In this document: one piece after another, positions 36,133 through 46,073 of the stretch | Layout of the letters: the number at the start of each line of letters is the position of its first letter | Numbering within the stretch: the stretch's first letter is position 1 | Source: Oscillospiraceae bacterium | GTDB lineage: Bacteria; Bacillota; Clostridia; Oscillospirales; Acutalibacteraceae | Direction: 5' to 3' | DNA length: 64,000 nucleotides | Assembly: GCA_015065425.1 (NCBI GenBank) | Contig: SVQH01000010.1 | Span: 1-64,000 of the forward strand | Notes under the pieces: generated by a model | The model's database searches: none | What the model saw: the letters and a program-made list of their open reading frames with translations, nothing else | Told to the model about the DNA's origin: nothing | Position numbers and translations under genes: made by a program

Positions 36133-37086
36133 TCATCGTGCTTCACCTCGCTCGTGCTGTTTAGAATGAATAAACTTGCCTTGTTCGTTATAATTCTGCG
36201 GATTAGCAGAAGGTGTCTGCCAACCGTTAGTTATACCTCCGAGCATAGCTCCTTTCTGAGCTTTTGTAACACCCATTTCAGAATTATGTCCATCAGCAAG
36301 TTTTCTGTTTTGTTCCGGTGTATTTCGCTCATCATTAACATCAGTAAAGTCTTTTTCACCCTTAACGATGATTACGAGCTTCTCGTTTTCAGGGTTAATT
36401 GCATAACATAAATTCGGAAGAGATGAACGAAGTGGTATAACCTTATTTCCGTTTCTCTCCATAAGCTCTGCAAACTCACAGATATGATAGAGTCTGTCAC
36501 CAACTTCTGTGTGGTAATCATCTATATATCTGCAGGTCTTATCATATCTTTCACCGTCTGAATGGATAATTCTTATTTTGTCACCATCGGGAATTGTGAA
36601 TACAGGGCGATATGAGGGAGTTATAAATCTGATACCCTTACTTGCCTGAACAAGATGTGTTTCAAGATATTTCTTTACGAAGCAATAACAGTAAAGGTTG
36701 TATTCACCTCTGTTGGGATTGAGCCTTAAAAGATAAGTGTGATTATCTGTGTCAACTCTTACACCGAAATACTGTTTATCATCTCCGCTATACTGCTTTG
36801 CATTATCGTAACAATACTTTGAAAGACTTGTTCTGTCACCGAGCATTTTGCCGTACTTATCATCAAGTCGAAGTGCATTGATAACATCATCAAATTCCTT
36901 TTTGAACTCGTCTGTTTTAAAGAATGAACAAGTATCGTTCCAAGTGGAATGAAATTCCGTACCGCTTGAACCGAGGTCAGCACGAAGATAACCTATACAG
37001 CCTGTCTGTTGATATAACTGATTGCTTTGCCTGAAGGTGTATTTTTCAAGATTTGTTGTAATCGGAGTTATATATAAATCATTCAT
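36133..37086 (-). CDS. Hypothetical ICE accessory protein, 317 residues
   Basis: Soluble protein. The N-terminal 80 residues hold a GYLRADLGSSGTEFHSTW motif that I know as recurrent in Tn1549-like elements. A central beta-rich part includes FITPSYRPVFTIPDGDKIRI. The C-terminus is basic and disordered. AAAGGA precedes ATG 37086; it overlaps the 37083 gene by 4 bases. No catalytic motif is recognised. Confidence 0.6.
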   Translation of the reverse strand: MNDLYITPITTNLEKYTFRQSNQLYQQTGCIGYLRADLGSSGTEFHSTWNDTCSFFKTDEFKKEFDDVINALRLDDKYGKMLGDRTSLSKYCYDNAKQYSGDDKQYFGVRVDTDNHTYLLRLNPNRGEYNLYCYCFVKKYLETHLVQASKGIRFITPSYRPVFTIPDGDKIRIIHSDGERYDKTCRYIDDYHTEVGDRLYHICEFAELMERNGNKVIPLRSSLPNLCYAINPENEKLVIIVKGEKDFTDVNDERNTPEQNRKLADGHNSEMGVTKAQKGAMLGGITNGWQTPSANPQNYNEQGKFIHSKQHERGEAR

Positions 37087-37682
37087 CGTGCATCCCTTTC
37101 CTTTCTTTTTTCGGCTCGTTCTTTCTGTACTTCATCTAATCTCTGCTTTGCCCATTCGGGGAGTTTGTCTTTTTCAATGATACCGAGAATATCTCTGCGT
37201 TCATATCTTGACTCTTTTCCGCTATACAGATTAGTACAGAAGCAGGCTGAACCTCTTGAATTAGGCTCACAACCGAAACCACCCGTACAAAGCTGCAACT
37301 GCATTGTTGCAATCTGATATTCCGGCTTAAACACATCGGCTCTTATAACTACAACCTTATTCTTGATGGAGTCATCAGCCTTAATAACTGTGCAACCATC
37401 AGCATAAATTGGGGCAGTATCAACTTTGATTTTTGAGATTTCTTCAATAACAAGCTCAGCTTCGTTCTTAATTCGTTCAGCAAAAATCTTTGAAATTTCA
37501 GCATAATCGTTGCCGACAAGTGCATCAACATATCTTTCAAATATGCCGTTGTTTTCATAGTTGGCAACAACAAATCTTTCATCGGGTGAAGCGTTACGAT
37601 CTTCACCGATTATGATTTCTTTTTTACCAATTTCAAAGGCGTGAATTACCTCATAAGTTCCCGCCATTCTTTTTTCGGTCAT
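37083..37682 (-). CDS. Hypothetical ICE accessory protein, 199 residues
   Basis: Mixed alpha/beta protein with a Cys-rich central part (CTGGFGCEPNSRGSACFC near residues 145-165) and a highly charged C-terminal helix. ATG 37682 has GAGGAG upstream and is preferred to the ATG at 37691, which overlaps that site. It overlaps the winged-helix gene end by 32 bases. No function is recognised. Confidence 0.6.
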   Translation of the reverse strand: MTEKRMAGTYEVIHAFEIGKKEIIIGEDRNASPDERFVVANYENNGIFERYVDALVGNDYAEISKIFAERIKNEAELVIEEISKIKVDTAPIYADGCTVIKADDSIKNKVVVIRADVFKPEYQIATMQLQLCTGGFGCEPNSRGSACFCTNLYSGKESRYERRDILGIIEKDKLPEWAKQRLDEVQKERAEKRKERDAR

Positions 37683-37995
37683 TTTTTTCATCTCCTCTCA
37701 TTACTGCATAACCGTGAGCAGTAATGCTGTAATAGTTGGCGTGGTCAAAATGTTCCTTGCCATACTGTTTAGAAATGAGGATGTTTCCTTTTTTGAGTCT
37801 TTTAATTGCATTTCGCACGGCTTTTTCACCCAAGAAAGGAAAAGTACCTGTTAATTTTTTAATGGTTATTCGTTCCCAAGGAACATCACCACTATAAAAA
37901 TCTGTTTTTTCGAGTTTTTCTCGAATATATCCTGCAATAAGGGCAGCGTTAATGCCGTATTTTATTGCAATTGTATTACTGTAATTACATACCAT
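37651..37995 (-). CDS. Winged-helix DNA-binding protein
   Basis: A 114-residue protein. A winged helix-turn-helix at about 10-90 (AALIAGYIREKLE, then ITIKKLTGTFPFLGEKAVRNAIKRLKK, then the wing region to YYSIT), resembling the DNA-binding half of replication initiator or DnaD-like proteins. AGGAGG precedes the ATG. It starts the operon that leads to the giant gene and may regulate it; this is an inference from position. Confidence 0.65.
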   Translation of the reverse strand: MVCNYSNTIAIKYGINAALIAGYIREKLEKTDFYSGDVPWERITIKKLTGTFPFLGEKAVRNAIKRLKKGNILISKQYGKEHFDHANYYSITAHGYAVMRGDEKNDRKKNGGNL

Positions 37996-38017
37996 TTTGT
38001 CGTCCTCCTAAAAAGTG

Positions 38018-38041
38018 AGGGCGACTTTTTTGAGCCGCCCT
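38018..38041 (-). terminator. Terminator after the InlB-repeat gene
   Basis: Stem AGGGCG (38018-38023) with CGCCCT (38036-38041). Followed on the minus strand by CACTTTTT. Confidence 0.65.
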
Positions 38042-38051
38042 TAAAGTGAAT

Positions 38052-41000
38052 TTATCTGCCTACATACCAATCATCGTATGCAGAATCTTTGATTTTAATT
38101 GTGTTTGATTTATACTCTTTCTTCATCATACCTGAAGGTGTCCACATATCGCTGAGTTCAGCTCTTACAATATAGTTTCCGTCAGGATACCAAAGAGGTG
38201 TAAAATGAACATTACCATAAGAACCTGTGGCAGAGAAAATCCATTTACCACCCGAAAGAACAAGAGTTGTAATCTTACCGCTATCCTTTGAATAACTGTA
38301 TTCAGGGAATATTGCTACACCATACTGAGGAAGAGTATATGAGTCAGCAGGGGCAGTTGAAAAACCACTTTTTGAAGCTGTCGTTCCGTTATTGAGGGAC
38401 ATTGTTATTGCGTAACCTGAGTTCATATACCATGTGCTACCACTCTTGGTTGCAGTTTGAGTATTTTTCGGTTCAATCTTTATTGAGTAACTTGTAAGCC
38501 CCGTGTAATACTGTTTCTGAACGAATTTTCCATTTTCATATACATATTCCCACCATTCACAAGCTGTACCTCTTGTCGATGTGTCAGCAGGTATAGAAAA
38601 TCCTGAAGGACCTTTTTTCTCAAACTGTGTGTCCGGTGTCTGAACAATCTTATATGGTATTGTTGAGTAATACTTTGTTACCTTGTTGTATGAAGCACCG
38701 TCATCAATAATTTCAGCCGTTATCTTAACATCTGCATTATTGAAACCGATAGGAACCTTCCATTTGAAATAAATGTGGTTTATGTCATTACCGGGAACTA
38801 TTGCTTTTGTTTTAGTATAGCTGTAAATAAGATTTGAACCCTTATACACACAGAATTTTATTGATACATCTTCAGCAGGGGTATAATCATCTGAATATGA
38901 GTTTTTGAGCCAATAGCTTGTGATTACTTCTGTGTTTTCTCTATAATCAGCATTAGGAGTAATCGGTTCAAGTGTTAACGGATGTTTAACCTTACAAGCA
39001 AGTGTTAAGGCGTTATTACTTCCATTTGACTCATAATCAGTGTTGTAAATACCCATTCCTTCAAGATAAACACCACCCCAAATATTGATATTTCTCTTGT
39101 TAGGTACAATAAAGGAGTATCCGTCAACAGTAATTGAGGAATTTGCAGGAATAGCATACACTCCGCTTATCTGTGTCTTATCATTCTTGAAGCCTTCGAC
39201 ATATACCTTAACATCAGTATTGTTCTTATAAGTGTACCTCACGAGAACACTCTGACCTGCTTTAAGATTATTTGAATCAAGAGTTGCCTTTGTTGATGAA
39301 TCAACAAGAGTAATCTTTGTCAAAGCAACATCAGATTTCACTACGGGTAAATCGTACCAAGTTTCTTCAAAGGTGTGAGTTTTATCACTTGACCACCAAG
39401 TTTCAAGGTTAAACCTTAACTTGTTCTGACTTGTTACGGGAACCGTATAAGTGCCGATTGAACTGTTGAGAGTAACAGGTAATGATTTTGAAATACCTAC
39501 TTTATTCTTTGCAGCATCATAACCGTCATTAGAGGTGTAAACAGTTGCCCATTTAGAGCCGTTATAATGATACATTGAACCTCTCAAATACTCGATAGCA
39601 GACCAAGTATTATCAGCCGTATATTTATAGGCAATCTTGATATGCTGACCGGAATAGAGCTTACCGCTTGAACCTGCTGAACCATTGTAAGCAACTGTTG
39701 TTCCTTCATATCCCGTTGCAGTTACCTGTGTTCTGTAAACTACGGGTTTAATCGGGATATAGAAGGTCTTAACAGTACCACTCTTTTTGACATTACCTGA
39801 AGCATCAATCCAATCAGTTTTGGCTTCAATTTCAAAATACTGCTGACCTGCAGTTATTGTCTTGTAGTTGCCCGTAAACTGTACCGGGAACCACTGTGAA
39901 GATGAGCTTGAACTGCTGAGTGTAACATCTCGTGTTGTCCAAGAACCTCCCTTGTATCTTACATACTGTCTTGCTTTGAAGCTTTCCTTTTCGGCAGGGA
40001 AATAAATGTTATACCATACTGTATCACCGATTGTCGGGTAATCTGTTTTGTAAACATAATCGTCAAAGACATTGCCCGTTGTGATACCAAAGAGAGTTGT
40101 TTTATTACTCTTTGCTCCGCTGTAAATATCACATTCATTTACTGCAAGTACCGGGTCATACTCCCACTTTGCATAAAGGGTAATTGTTGCTCCGTTGGTT
40201 GTGGTAAGGTTCTTTACACTCTGCTTATTTGTGTAATTAGTGCCTGTTCCGTCTGCCTTTGTGTTCCAACCTATGAACTTATATGAGGTTCTTGTAAAGC
40301 CGTTTGCAGTAAGGTTCTTTGCCACATCGTAGGTCATTGACATTGATGCGGTTGAACCGCCCGTTGCTCCGTTACCGTCAAACTTAATTGTGTAGGTTAT
40401 AGGCTTCCACTTTGCATACAGAGTAACAGTACCACCATTTGTTGATGTGAGGTTCTTTACACTTTGCTTATCGGTGTAGTTCGTTCCCGTGCCGCTTGAA
40501 TTTGAATTCCAACCGTCAAAGATATATCCTGTTTTCTTAAAGCCGTTGGCTGTCAAATTCTTTGCAACATCGTATGTCATTGACATAGAAGCAGTTGAAC
40601 CACTTGTCGCTCCGTTACCGTTGAACTTGATAGTATAGGTGTTCGGAGTCCACTGTGCATACAGATAGAAAGTACCACCGTTTACTGTAGTAAGGTTCTT
40701 AACAGACTGCTGATTTGTATAGTTAGTGCCGCTACCGTTGGCTTTTGTGTTCCACTTGGAGAAAGTGTAACCCGTTCTTGTATAACCGTTTTTATTGAGG
40801 TTCTTTGCAACATCAAATTTCATAGTCATACTTGAAGTTGTACCGCCTGTGTTTCCGTTACCATCAAAAGCAATAGTGTATGAGTTGGTATCCCACTGAG
40901 CGTAAAGTGTTATTGTCGCTCCGTGAGTTGCTGTCAAATTCTTAACCGACTGCTTATTGTAATAACTTGTACCGCTACCATCAGCTTTTGTATTCCAACC

Positions 41001-42527
41001 TGAGAAATGATAACCCGACTTTGTAAATCCGTTGGCTGTCAAATTCTTCGCAACATCGTAGGTCATTGACATAGAAGCTGTTGAACCGCTTGTGCTACCG
41101 TTTCCGTCAAACTTAATAGTGTAAGTGTTTGGAGTCCACTGTGCATAGAGAGTTCTCGTACAATCTCCGGTCTTGATACTTGAATTCAAGTCTGTTGGCT
41201 TAACTGTTGCATCATTTTGGTCAAACAATGTTCCGCCTGTTGTACTTGTTCCCCATTTCGTAAATCTGTAACCTGTTTTATACAGTCCAAAGGTTGAAGC
41301 ATTAACAAGGCCGTCAGCCTTTGTGGAGTTATAAGTCCAAGCCTGATAATACCTTGTACTGTCAGATTCCTTATACACATTCTTTGAAGAAAGGTAATAC
41401 TTTGTGGAATCAATAGAACCACCGTTAGCATTGTAATAAACCTTTAAGTCATAAGGGTCCCACTGTGCATAGAGATTAACCGTTGCACCCTGAGTTGAAG
41501 TAAGGTTTTTAACCGACTGCTTATTAGTGTAGCTTGTACCCGAACCGTTGGCTTTTGTGTTCCACTTAACAAATGAATTACCTGTCTTTGTAAAGCCGTT
41601 TGCAGTAAGGTTTTTAGCAACGCCGTAGGTCATTGTCATAGATGCAGTTGAACCGCCCGTATTCCCGTTACCATTAAACTTAATGGTGTAGGTCTTATTT
41701 GTGGTTTCGTTATATGCAATACCCGCACCGTAACCCTTTGAAATAATGTTATCAAAGGATGCCTTTGATGAACTGCCGATTGCACTTGCTGCAGTCCATA
41801 GACCCTGACCGTCGGGTGTATAAAGTTTATTGGGCCAAATGCGGTTTGTGTAGTTAGAAATAAATCCCCAAGTTTTGGAAGTACCGTTACTTGTACCGCC
41901 TGTACTTGAACCGCCCAATACACTTCGTCCGCAATAAGCTATTTCTGATACTGTCAATGCCTGATATTCACCTGCAAGACAAACATCAAACAGAGGTTCA
42001 ATAATAACCTTGTCTCCGTAGTTCATATTGTTTACACTACCGACACCGAGTTTTGAAAGCACTTTGTTGATATTAGCTTCATAGCTCTGCCAAGTTTCTA
42101 CGCCACTTGGATTAGGAAGTGTAGTTGTAAAACCCATATCCTTTTCCTTATAACAATTTGTTTGGTTATAAGTTGTAGTTAATTTTGCATTTTTGTTTGC
42201 TATAACCTGTTTCTTGTTGTACTTTGTAGAAAATTTTGCGGAAGTAGAATAGGCATTATCACCGTTTGATGTGTTTCTGTAAACATCAATAACTTTAGTG
42301 ACTTTCATACCGCCCGATGAATTAACCGCAGAGAAACGATAACCGACAACACAAGCCGAATCACTTGTGGAACGAATAACATAACCCGTTGAGCTGCCGT
42401 TTACCGCATTTGTACTACCGCCTGCAGAGTCACCGTCCCAAGAGAGGGCAAATGCAGAATACGGTATTGCCGACAGTAAAGTACAAAGAACAAGAAGAAT
42501 TGAAATTATCTTTTTAATAACAATCAT
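38052..42527 (-). CDS. Large secreted protein with InlB/Listeria-Bacteroides repeats
   Basis: A 1491-residue protein. Signal peptide at residues 1-28 (hydrophobic, ending AFALS). An N-terminal region to about 275 follows, then six repeats of about 80-110 residues (about 279-790), each with YTIKFxGNG, a GWNTKADGSG-like core and LYAxW at the end. These are the Flg_new/InlB B-repeat type found in adhesins. The second unit is divergent. The rest consists of several beta-sandwich-like domains to the C-terminus. No LPxTG or membrane anchor is visible, so it is secreted or held non-covalently. It lies next to the pilus module and may aid cell contact. Confidence 0.85.
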   Translation of the reverse strand: MIVIKKIISILLVLCTLLSAIPYSAFALSWDGDSAGGSTNAVNGSSTGYVIRSTSDSACVVGYRFSAVNSSGGMKVTKVIDVYRNTSNGDNAYSTSAKFSTKYNKKQVIANKNAKLTTTYNQTNCYKEKDMGFTTTLPNPSGVETWQSYEANINKVLSKLGVGSVNNMNYGDKVIIEPLFDVCLAGEYQALTVSEIAYCGRSVLGGSSTGGTSNGTSKTWGFISNYTNRIWPNKLYTPDGQGLWTAASAIGSSSKASFDNIISKGYGAGIAYNETTNKTYTIKFNGNGNTGGSTASMTMTYGVAKNLTANGFTKTGNSFVKWNTKANGSGTSYTNKQSVKNLTSTQGATVNLYAQWDPYDLKVYYNANGGSIDSTKYYLSSKNVYKESDSTRYYQAWTYNSTKADGLVNASTFGLYKTGYRFTKWGTSTTGGTLFDQNDATVKPTDLNSSIKTGDCTRTLYAQWTPNTYTIKFDGNGSTSGSTASMSMTYDVAKNLTANGFTKSGYHFSGWNTKADGSGTSYYNKQSVKNLTATHGATITLYAQWDTNSYTIAFDGNGNTGGTTSSMTMKFDVAKNLNKNGYTRTGYTFSKWNTKANGSGTNYTNQQSVKNLTTVNGGTFYLYAQWTPNTYTIKFNGNGATSGSTASMSMTYDVAKNLTANGFKKTGYIFDGWNSNSSGTGTNYTDKQSVKNLTSTNGGTVTLYAKWKPITYTIKFDGNGATGGSTASMSMTYDVAKNLTANGFTRTSYKFIGWNTKADGTGTNYTNKQSVKNLTTTNGATITLYAKWEYDPVLAVNECDIYSGAKSNKTTLFGITTGNVFDDYVYKTDYPTIGDTVWYNIYFPAEKESFKARQYVRYKGGSWTTRDVTLSSSSSSSQWFPVQFTGNYKTITAGQQYFEIEAKTDWIDASGNVKKSGTVKTFYIPIKPVVYRTQVTATGYEGTTVAYNGSAGSSGKLYSGQHIKIAYKYTADNTWSAIEYLRGSMYHYNGSKWATVYTSNDGYDAAKNKVGISKSLPVTLNSSIGTYTVPVTSQNKLRFNLETWWSSDKTHTFEETWYDLPVVKSDVALTKITLVDSSTKATLDSNNLKAGQSVLVRYTYKNNTDVKVYVEGFKNDKTQISGVYAIPANSSITVDGYSFIVPNKRNINIWGGVYLEGMGIYNTDYESNGSNNALTLACKVKHPLTLEPITPNADYRENTEVITSYWLKNSYSDDYTPAEDVSIKFCVYKGSNLIYSYTKTKAIVPGNDINHIYFKWKVPIGFNNADVKITAEIIDDGASYNKVTKYYSTIPYKIVQTPDTQFEKKGPSGFSIPADTSTRGTACEWWEYVYENGKFVQKQYYTGLTSYSIKIEPKNTQTATKSGSTWYMNSGYAITMSLNNGTTASKSGFSTAPADSYTLPQYGVAIFPEYSYSKDSGKITTLVLSGGKWIFSATGSYGNVHFTPLWYPDGNYIVRAELSDMWTPSGMMKKEYKSNTIKIKDSAYDDWYVGR
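40150..41695 (-). repeat. Direct repeats encoding InlB-type units
   Basis: Six tandem coding repeats of about 240-320 bases, four of them very similar at DNA level (units near 40150-40390, 40390-40630, 40630-40870 and 40870-41110). They could recombine and change repeat number. Confidence 0.7.
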
Positions 42528-42547
42528 CTTCCTTTCGTAAAAAATAA

Positions 42548-42571
42548 AAGCTCGACTTTTACGCCGAGCTT
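42548..42571 (-). terminator. Terminator after the 42587 gene
   Basis: Stem AAGCTCG (42548-42554) with CGAGCTT (42565-42571), followed on the minus strand by TTTATTTT. It separates the pilus operon from the InlB-repeat gene. Confidence 0.7.
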
Positions 42572-42586
42572 AGTCCGATTTATATT

Positions 42587-43333
42587 TTAATGTGAGTGGC
42601 AGGTCTTACCTTTAACTGATTTACCGCATTCAGGACACTTTGTATCAACTGTAAATCTTACACAAGTATCGCCGGAGCCTGTACCGACTTTCTTGCCACA
42701 TTCCTGACAGTATTCACAAGGGTCACTCTTTGCATTGTAGCTTTCACACTTTGTAGGGTCATAACAAGCATTTCCCCATTCGTCATAAGTGTAGAAACTC
42801 TTACAAGAGTGTGAACCGCAGTGGGGACAGCCTTTGTTTTCAAGACTTACAATAAAGTCATGTGTTTCTTTACTGTCACAATGATGTCCCTTTTTACCGC
42901 AACTGTACTCATTTACACTATCGTTACCGTTATCAATTACCTCATATCTGTTGCCCTGTGATACTCCTGCAGGATTACCCTCAGTTACAGGTTCAGCAGG
43001 TTTAACAGTAGAGGTCTGCTGTGTAGGCTTCTGAGTAGTGGTTACTTTTTCAACTGTTGGTTCTTCAAGTTTAATAACTGTCTCGTTTTTTTCGGTAGTG
43101 CTCTCTGCATTGTCATTTTCTTCTGTGATGTCATCATCAATGACAATATCGCCAACCGTTTCTGCCTGTTCGGTTGTAATATCGGTTGTAGGTTCTTCTG
43201 TGTCCTTGCCGACAAAGTTACCAATCATTACTGCAATAAAGATTGATACTGCAATAATGCCGACTATGAGAGCAGCGATTATTTTGTTGTTTTTGTTTCC
43301 CTTTTTGTTTGGGTTACTTGTAAGAATCATCAT
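42587..43333 (-). CDS. Membrane-anchored protein with C-terminal Cys-rich domain
   Basis: A 248-residue protein. One N-terminal membrane helix (about 20-42), a Thr/Glu-rich stalk (45-125), and a C-terminal region (about 145-248) with five to six Cys pairs (CPHCG, CEYCQECG, CPECG). It is the last gene of the pilus operon. The Cys-rich part would face the outside and could bind metal or form disulfides. AGGAGG precedes the ATG. No family is recognised. Confidence 0.65.
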   Translation of the reverse strand: MMILTSNPNKKGNKNNKIIAALIVGIIAVSIFIAVMIGNFVGKDTEEPTTDITTEQAETVGDIVIDDDITEENDNAESTTEKNETVIKLEEPTVEKVTTTQKPTQQTSTVKPAEPVTEGNPAGVSQGNRYEVIDNGNDSVNEYSCGKKGHHCDSKETHDFIVSLENKGCPHCGSHSCKSFYTYDEWGNACYDPTKCESYNAKSDPCEYCQECGKKVGTGSGDTCVRFTVDTKCPECGKSVKGKTCHSH

Positions 43334-43351
43334 TTTTGTTTCCTCCTGTGA

Positions 43352-43831
43352 TTAAAATTTTTCGGTTAATATTGATGTTACCTCTATGGGTATATTCGCA
43401 GATGGGAACCGATGACCTGCAAACCATAACGGAATTGAAATCGTATAATTTACTACAAGTTCAAGTTCGTTTGCTTCTCGGAAGCTGAGTACGGGTTCTG
43501 TTATGTGATACAGTTCTTTTCCGTCTGCATCATAACTATATAACATTCCGTCCTCTATTTCCAATGTGCAAAATGATATGAGAGATGTGCGAAATTCTTC
43601 AGTATCAATCGCTTCAGTATAGTCATTACCTTGCTTGATACTGTTATATATTTCGGTTGAGTTTTGAGTAAGAAAACTGTCAAGCACAACCTTCGTGTTT
43701 TCTCTCATAAGGTTTACCTTTGATATGGATGCAGAGTAAGTGAATATCATTGCGAATATCATCGCAAATATAAGAATAAAGACACAAGGGACAATATATC
43801 CCTCTGCTTTATTTGATTTTAACAGCTTCAT
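43352..43831 (-). CDS. TadE/TadG-like minor pilin
   Basis: A 159-residue protein. A short basic start then a hydrophobic helix (about 12-32: KAEGYIVPCVFILIFAM), followed by an extracellular domain. The KxEGYI segment before the helix is shared with the next gene and resembles a class III signal of a pseudopilin. It lies directly after the DUF4320 gene in the Tad-like operon. Confidence 0.7.
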   Translation of the reverse strand: MKLLKSNKAEGYIVPCVFILIFAMIFAMIFTYSASISKVNLMRENTKVVLDSFLTQNSTEIYNSIKQGNDYTEAIDTEEFRTSLISFCTLEIEDGMLYSYDADGKELYHITEPVLSFREANELELVVNYTISIPLWFAGHRFPSANIPIEVTSILTEKF

Positions 43832-43840
43832 TTGTTACAC

Positions 43841-44251
43841 CTACTTCCAATACTTTTCCGATATACCTGACCTGTGGCTTGTAACTGTTACGGGTATTCT
43901 GAACATACCAAGACCTTGCACATAGGTCTGCACCGAAACAAAAACATCCATTTGGTCTCCGAGCTGAACACGCTCATAGGTTGCATTGAAATAGCTTTCT
44001 GCATCAGTATCAACCTCAAATTCAAAGAACTGATTTTGAAGGTTCTCAACTCTTTCATCAAACTCGCTGTCAAAACAGCCGTTAAATGTTGCAGTTTCAA
44101 TAAGCTGACCGCTTATCTCATCAAGATCCTGTTTCAGAGTCATAAACTGAAAGATGTTAAGAACAACAACGAGAACCATCATCATAGCAAATATACCGAT
44201 TACAACATCAATATATCCTTCGCCCTTTTTAGATTTAATAAATTTCTTCAT
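43841..44251 (-). CDS. DUF4320 family pilin-like protein
   Basis: A 136-residue protein with the start KKGEGYIDVVIGIFAMMMVLVVVLN, the DUF4320 signature, and an extracellular domain after one helix. ATG 44251 has GGAGG 7 bases upstream and replaces the longer frame to 44296. It probably serves as a minor pilin of the adjacent Tad-like system. Confidence 0.78.
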   Translation of the reverse strand: MKKFIKSKKGEGYIDVVIGIFAMMMVLVVVLNIFQFMTLKQDLDEISGQLIETATFNGCFDSEFDERVENLQNQFFEFEVDTDAESYFNATYERVQLGDQMDVFVSVQTYVQGLGMFRIPVTVTSHRSGISEKYWK

Positions 44252-44264
44252 ATATACACCTCCG

Positions 44265-45137
44265 TTAACCGAACAGAACGCCCATAGAAGAAACAATCTG
44301 AGCGAGAATAACTACGATATATATGAGCATAAAGCAGAAAAGCAGACACATTGAAAGTTTCTTTACCTTTCTCGGTATCTTTTCAGCTTCAAGCCTTAAC
44401 TGCTGTCTTTGAATATCAGCAAACTTCATAGAGAGGGATTTCCAATACACCGTATTGACATCACCTCGGTCAACAGATATAAGTCCTCGGCAAACGTCAC
44501 TCATAAGAGGTGAACCTACTCGTGCTTCAAGTCTTGTGATAGCAACTTCCGTATTACCGGAATGAATATCTGCAGCAGTAATGTCAAGTTCGTGCTTTAT
44601 TTCAGGTCCCGCATTTTTCGCAAAGGACTCAATCATTTCAAGTACGTCCTTACTGTGCATCAAGGACTTTTCAATCTTGAAAACAAATCTCGGAAGTTCA
44701 TATTCAATCTTTGCTCTTTTTGCCCTTATTCGGTTTGAGATGCCCTTCATATTCATTCGGTAAAGAATGAAAGCAAGGAATATGATTATCGGACAAAGTA
44801 TGGGGAAGATAAAGAGAACGGGAATAGCAAATACACCGACAATGAGAGATTTAACAATGGCATTTGCCATAAACATTTCGGGAGTAATATCCATTTGAGC
44901 CGTTCTTAAATCTGATTCCAACTGAGCCTTCTTAAACTCATTCAAACGAATTTTACGGGCAATAAAAGAAGCAACAGATGAAAGCCAAACATCAATACTG
45001 CTTGTTTTCTCTTTCTGTTGCTTTGCAAGGTTATTAACCGCCTTTGATGTTCTCATATACGGAATACGGAAGTGGTCTGCAAGTATCATAAATAAGCCGA
45101 TTCCGCAAAGAACACCGATACAAATTTTTATTATCAT
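44265..45137 (-). CDS. tadC: TadC-like type II secretion F-domain protein
   Basis: A 290-residue polytopic protein. Four membrane helices (near 4-20, 97-115, 118-135 and 262-285) with a cytosolic T2SSF-type helical domain between. It pairs with the TadB protein to form the inner-membrane platform of a Tad pilus. GGAGG precedes ATG 45137. Confidence 0.82.
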   Translation of the reverse strand: MIIKICIGVLCGIGLFMILADHFRIPYMRTSKAVNNLAKQQKEKTSSIDVWLSSVASFIARKIRLNEFKKAQLESDLRTAQMDITPEMFMANAIVKSLIVGVFAIPVLFIFPILCPIIIFLAFILYRMNMKGISNRIRAKRAKIEYELPRFVFKIEKSLMHSKDVLEMIESFAKNAGPEIKHELDITAADIHSGNTEVAITRLEARVGSPLMSDVCRGLISVDRGDVNTVYWKSLSMKFADIQRQQLRLEAEKIPRKVKKLSMCLLFCFMLIYIVVILAQIVSSMGVLFG

Positions 45138-45149
45138 CAGACCGCCTCC

Positions 45150-46073
45150 TTATCTTTTGTATTCTACAGGTTTTGTGAACTTTATCATAAAGAAGTATGT
45201 TACTACTATCACAATACCGCATACACCGAGCACGATTTTACCCGGTGTTTCAAATATGAGTGTATGAAACCAATCTTTATTGAGAACATAAAGCAAAGGT
45301 ATATTACCAACTACAAGACCGACCATTGTGTAGTATTCCGTTCTTACGGCTGACATCATAGTGTTAAGCTCACTGTTTACGATACGAACATCAGTAAGCT
45401 TTGAAACAATAGGCTGTAAGGTATCTTTCATTTCCTGATTGTCCTGGCACTGTATAAGGGTATCAACCCATTCACGGAAGATTTCATCATCAACCTTCTT
45501 TTTAAGGTTATATAGTGCCTGTTTAACACTTGAAGATACCGCCATAGCATCACCAATAAAAGCCGTAAAACATTCTTTAAGTGGTGGCTTGATATGAGGT
45601 AAGTTTTCCTGTACTGCCATAATGATATTACCATCTCTTGAATATGAGGTAGTAATGATAGAGAGTGCAGTTTCAAGTTCTTCCTTTGTCTGCTTTTCAT
45701 AGATGTTTATGATGTTACGAACATAAATAAAGGGTATCATTGCAAATGCTACCGATAAAGCAGGGATAAGGAATACATTATTAATTAAAACAGCAACAAC
45801 AGCACCTACGGCAAACAAGACTAATGCTGCTGAACAAACAAAAGCAAACATTCCTTCTTTGCCACAAGCCTTTAATGCCGATTGCAGATATTCAAGTTTT
45901 GCACCCAAGCCTTTTTTCTTTTTTCCTGCTCTGAGTGCTCTCGCTCTGTCACGAATATTAGGTTTCTTTGATACAACAGAACTTAAATCCTGTGTTATCT
46001 GTTGCGGGGTTAAATTAAGAAAACATACGATTGCTATAATAAGAAATATAGACGCAATCATTGGGAGTATCAT
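45150..46073 (-). CDS. tadB: TadB-like type II secretion F-domain protein
   Basis: A 307-residue protein with helices near 1-20, 75-115 (two) and 245-300 (two), and a cytosolic GSPII_F-like helical bundle. The ATG overlaps the tadA stop by 4 bases. It lies in the standard tadA-tadB-tadC order. Confidence 0.83.
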   Translation of the reverse strand: MILPMIASIFLIIAIVCFLNLTPQQITQDLSSVVSKKPNIRDRARALRAGKKKKGLGAKLEYLQSALKACGKEGMFAFVCSAALVLFAVGAVVAVLINNVFLIPALSVAFAMIPFIYVRNIINIYEKQTKEELETALSIITTSYSRDGNIIMAVQENLPHIKPPLKECFTAFIGDAMAVSSSVKQALYNLKKKVDDEIFREWVDTLIQCQDNQEMKDTLQPIVSKLTDVRIVNSELNTMMSAVRTEYYTMVGLVVGNIPLLYVLNKDWFHTLIFETPGKIVLGVCGIVIVVTYFFMIKFTKPVEYKR

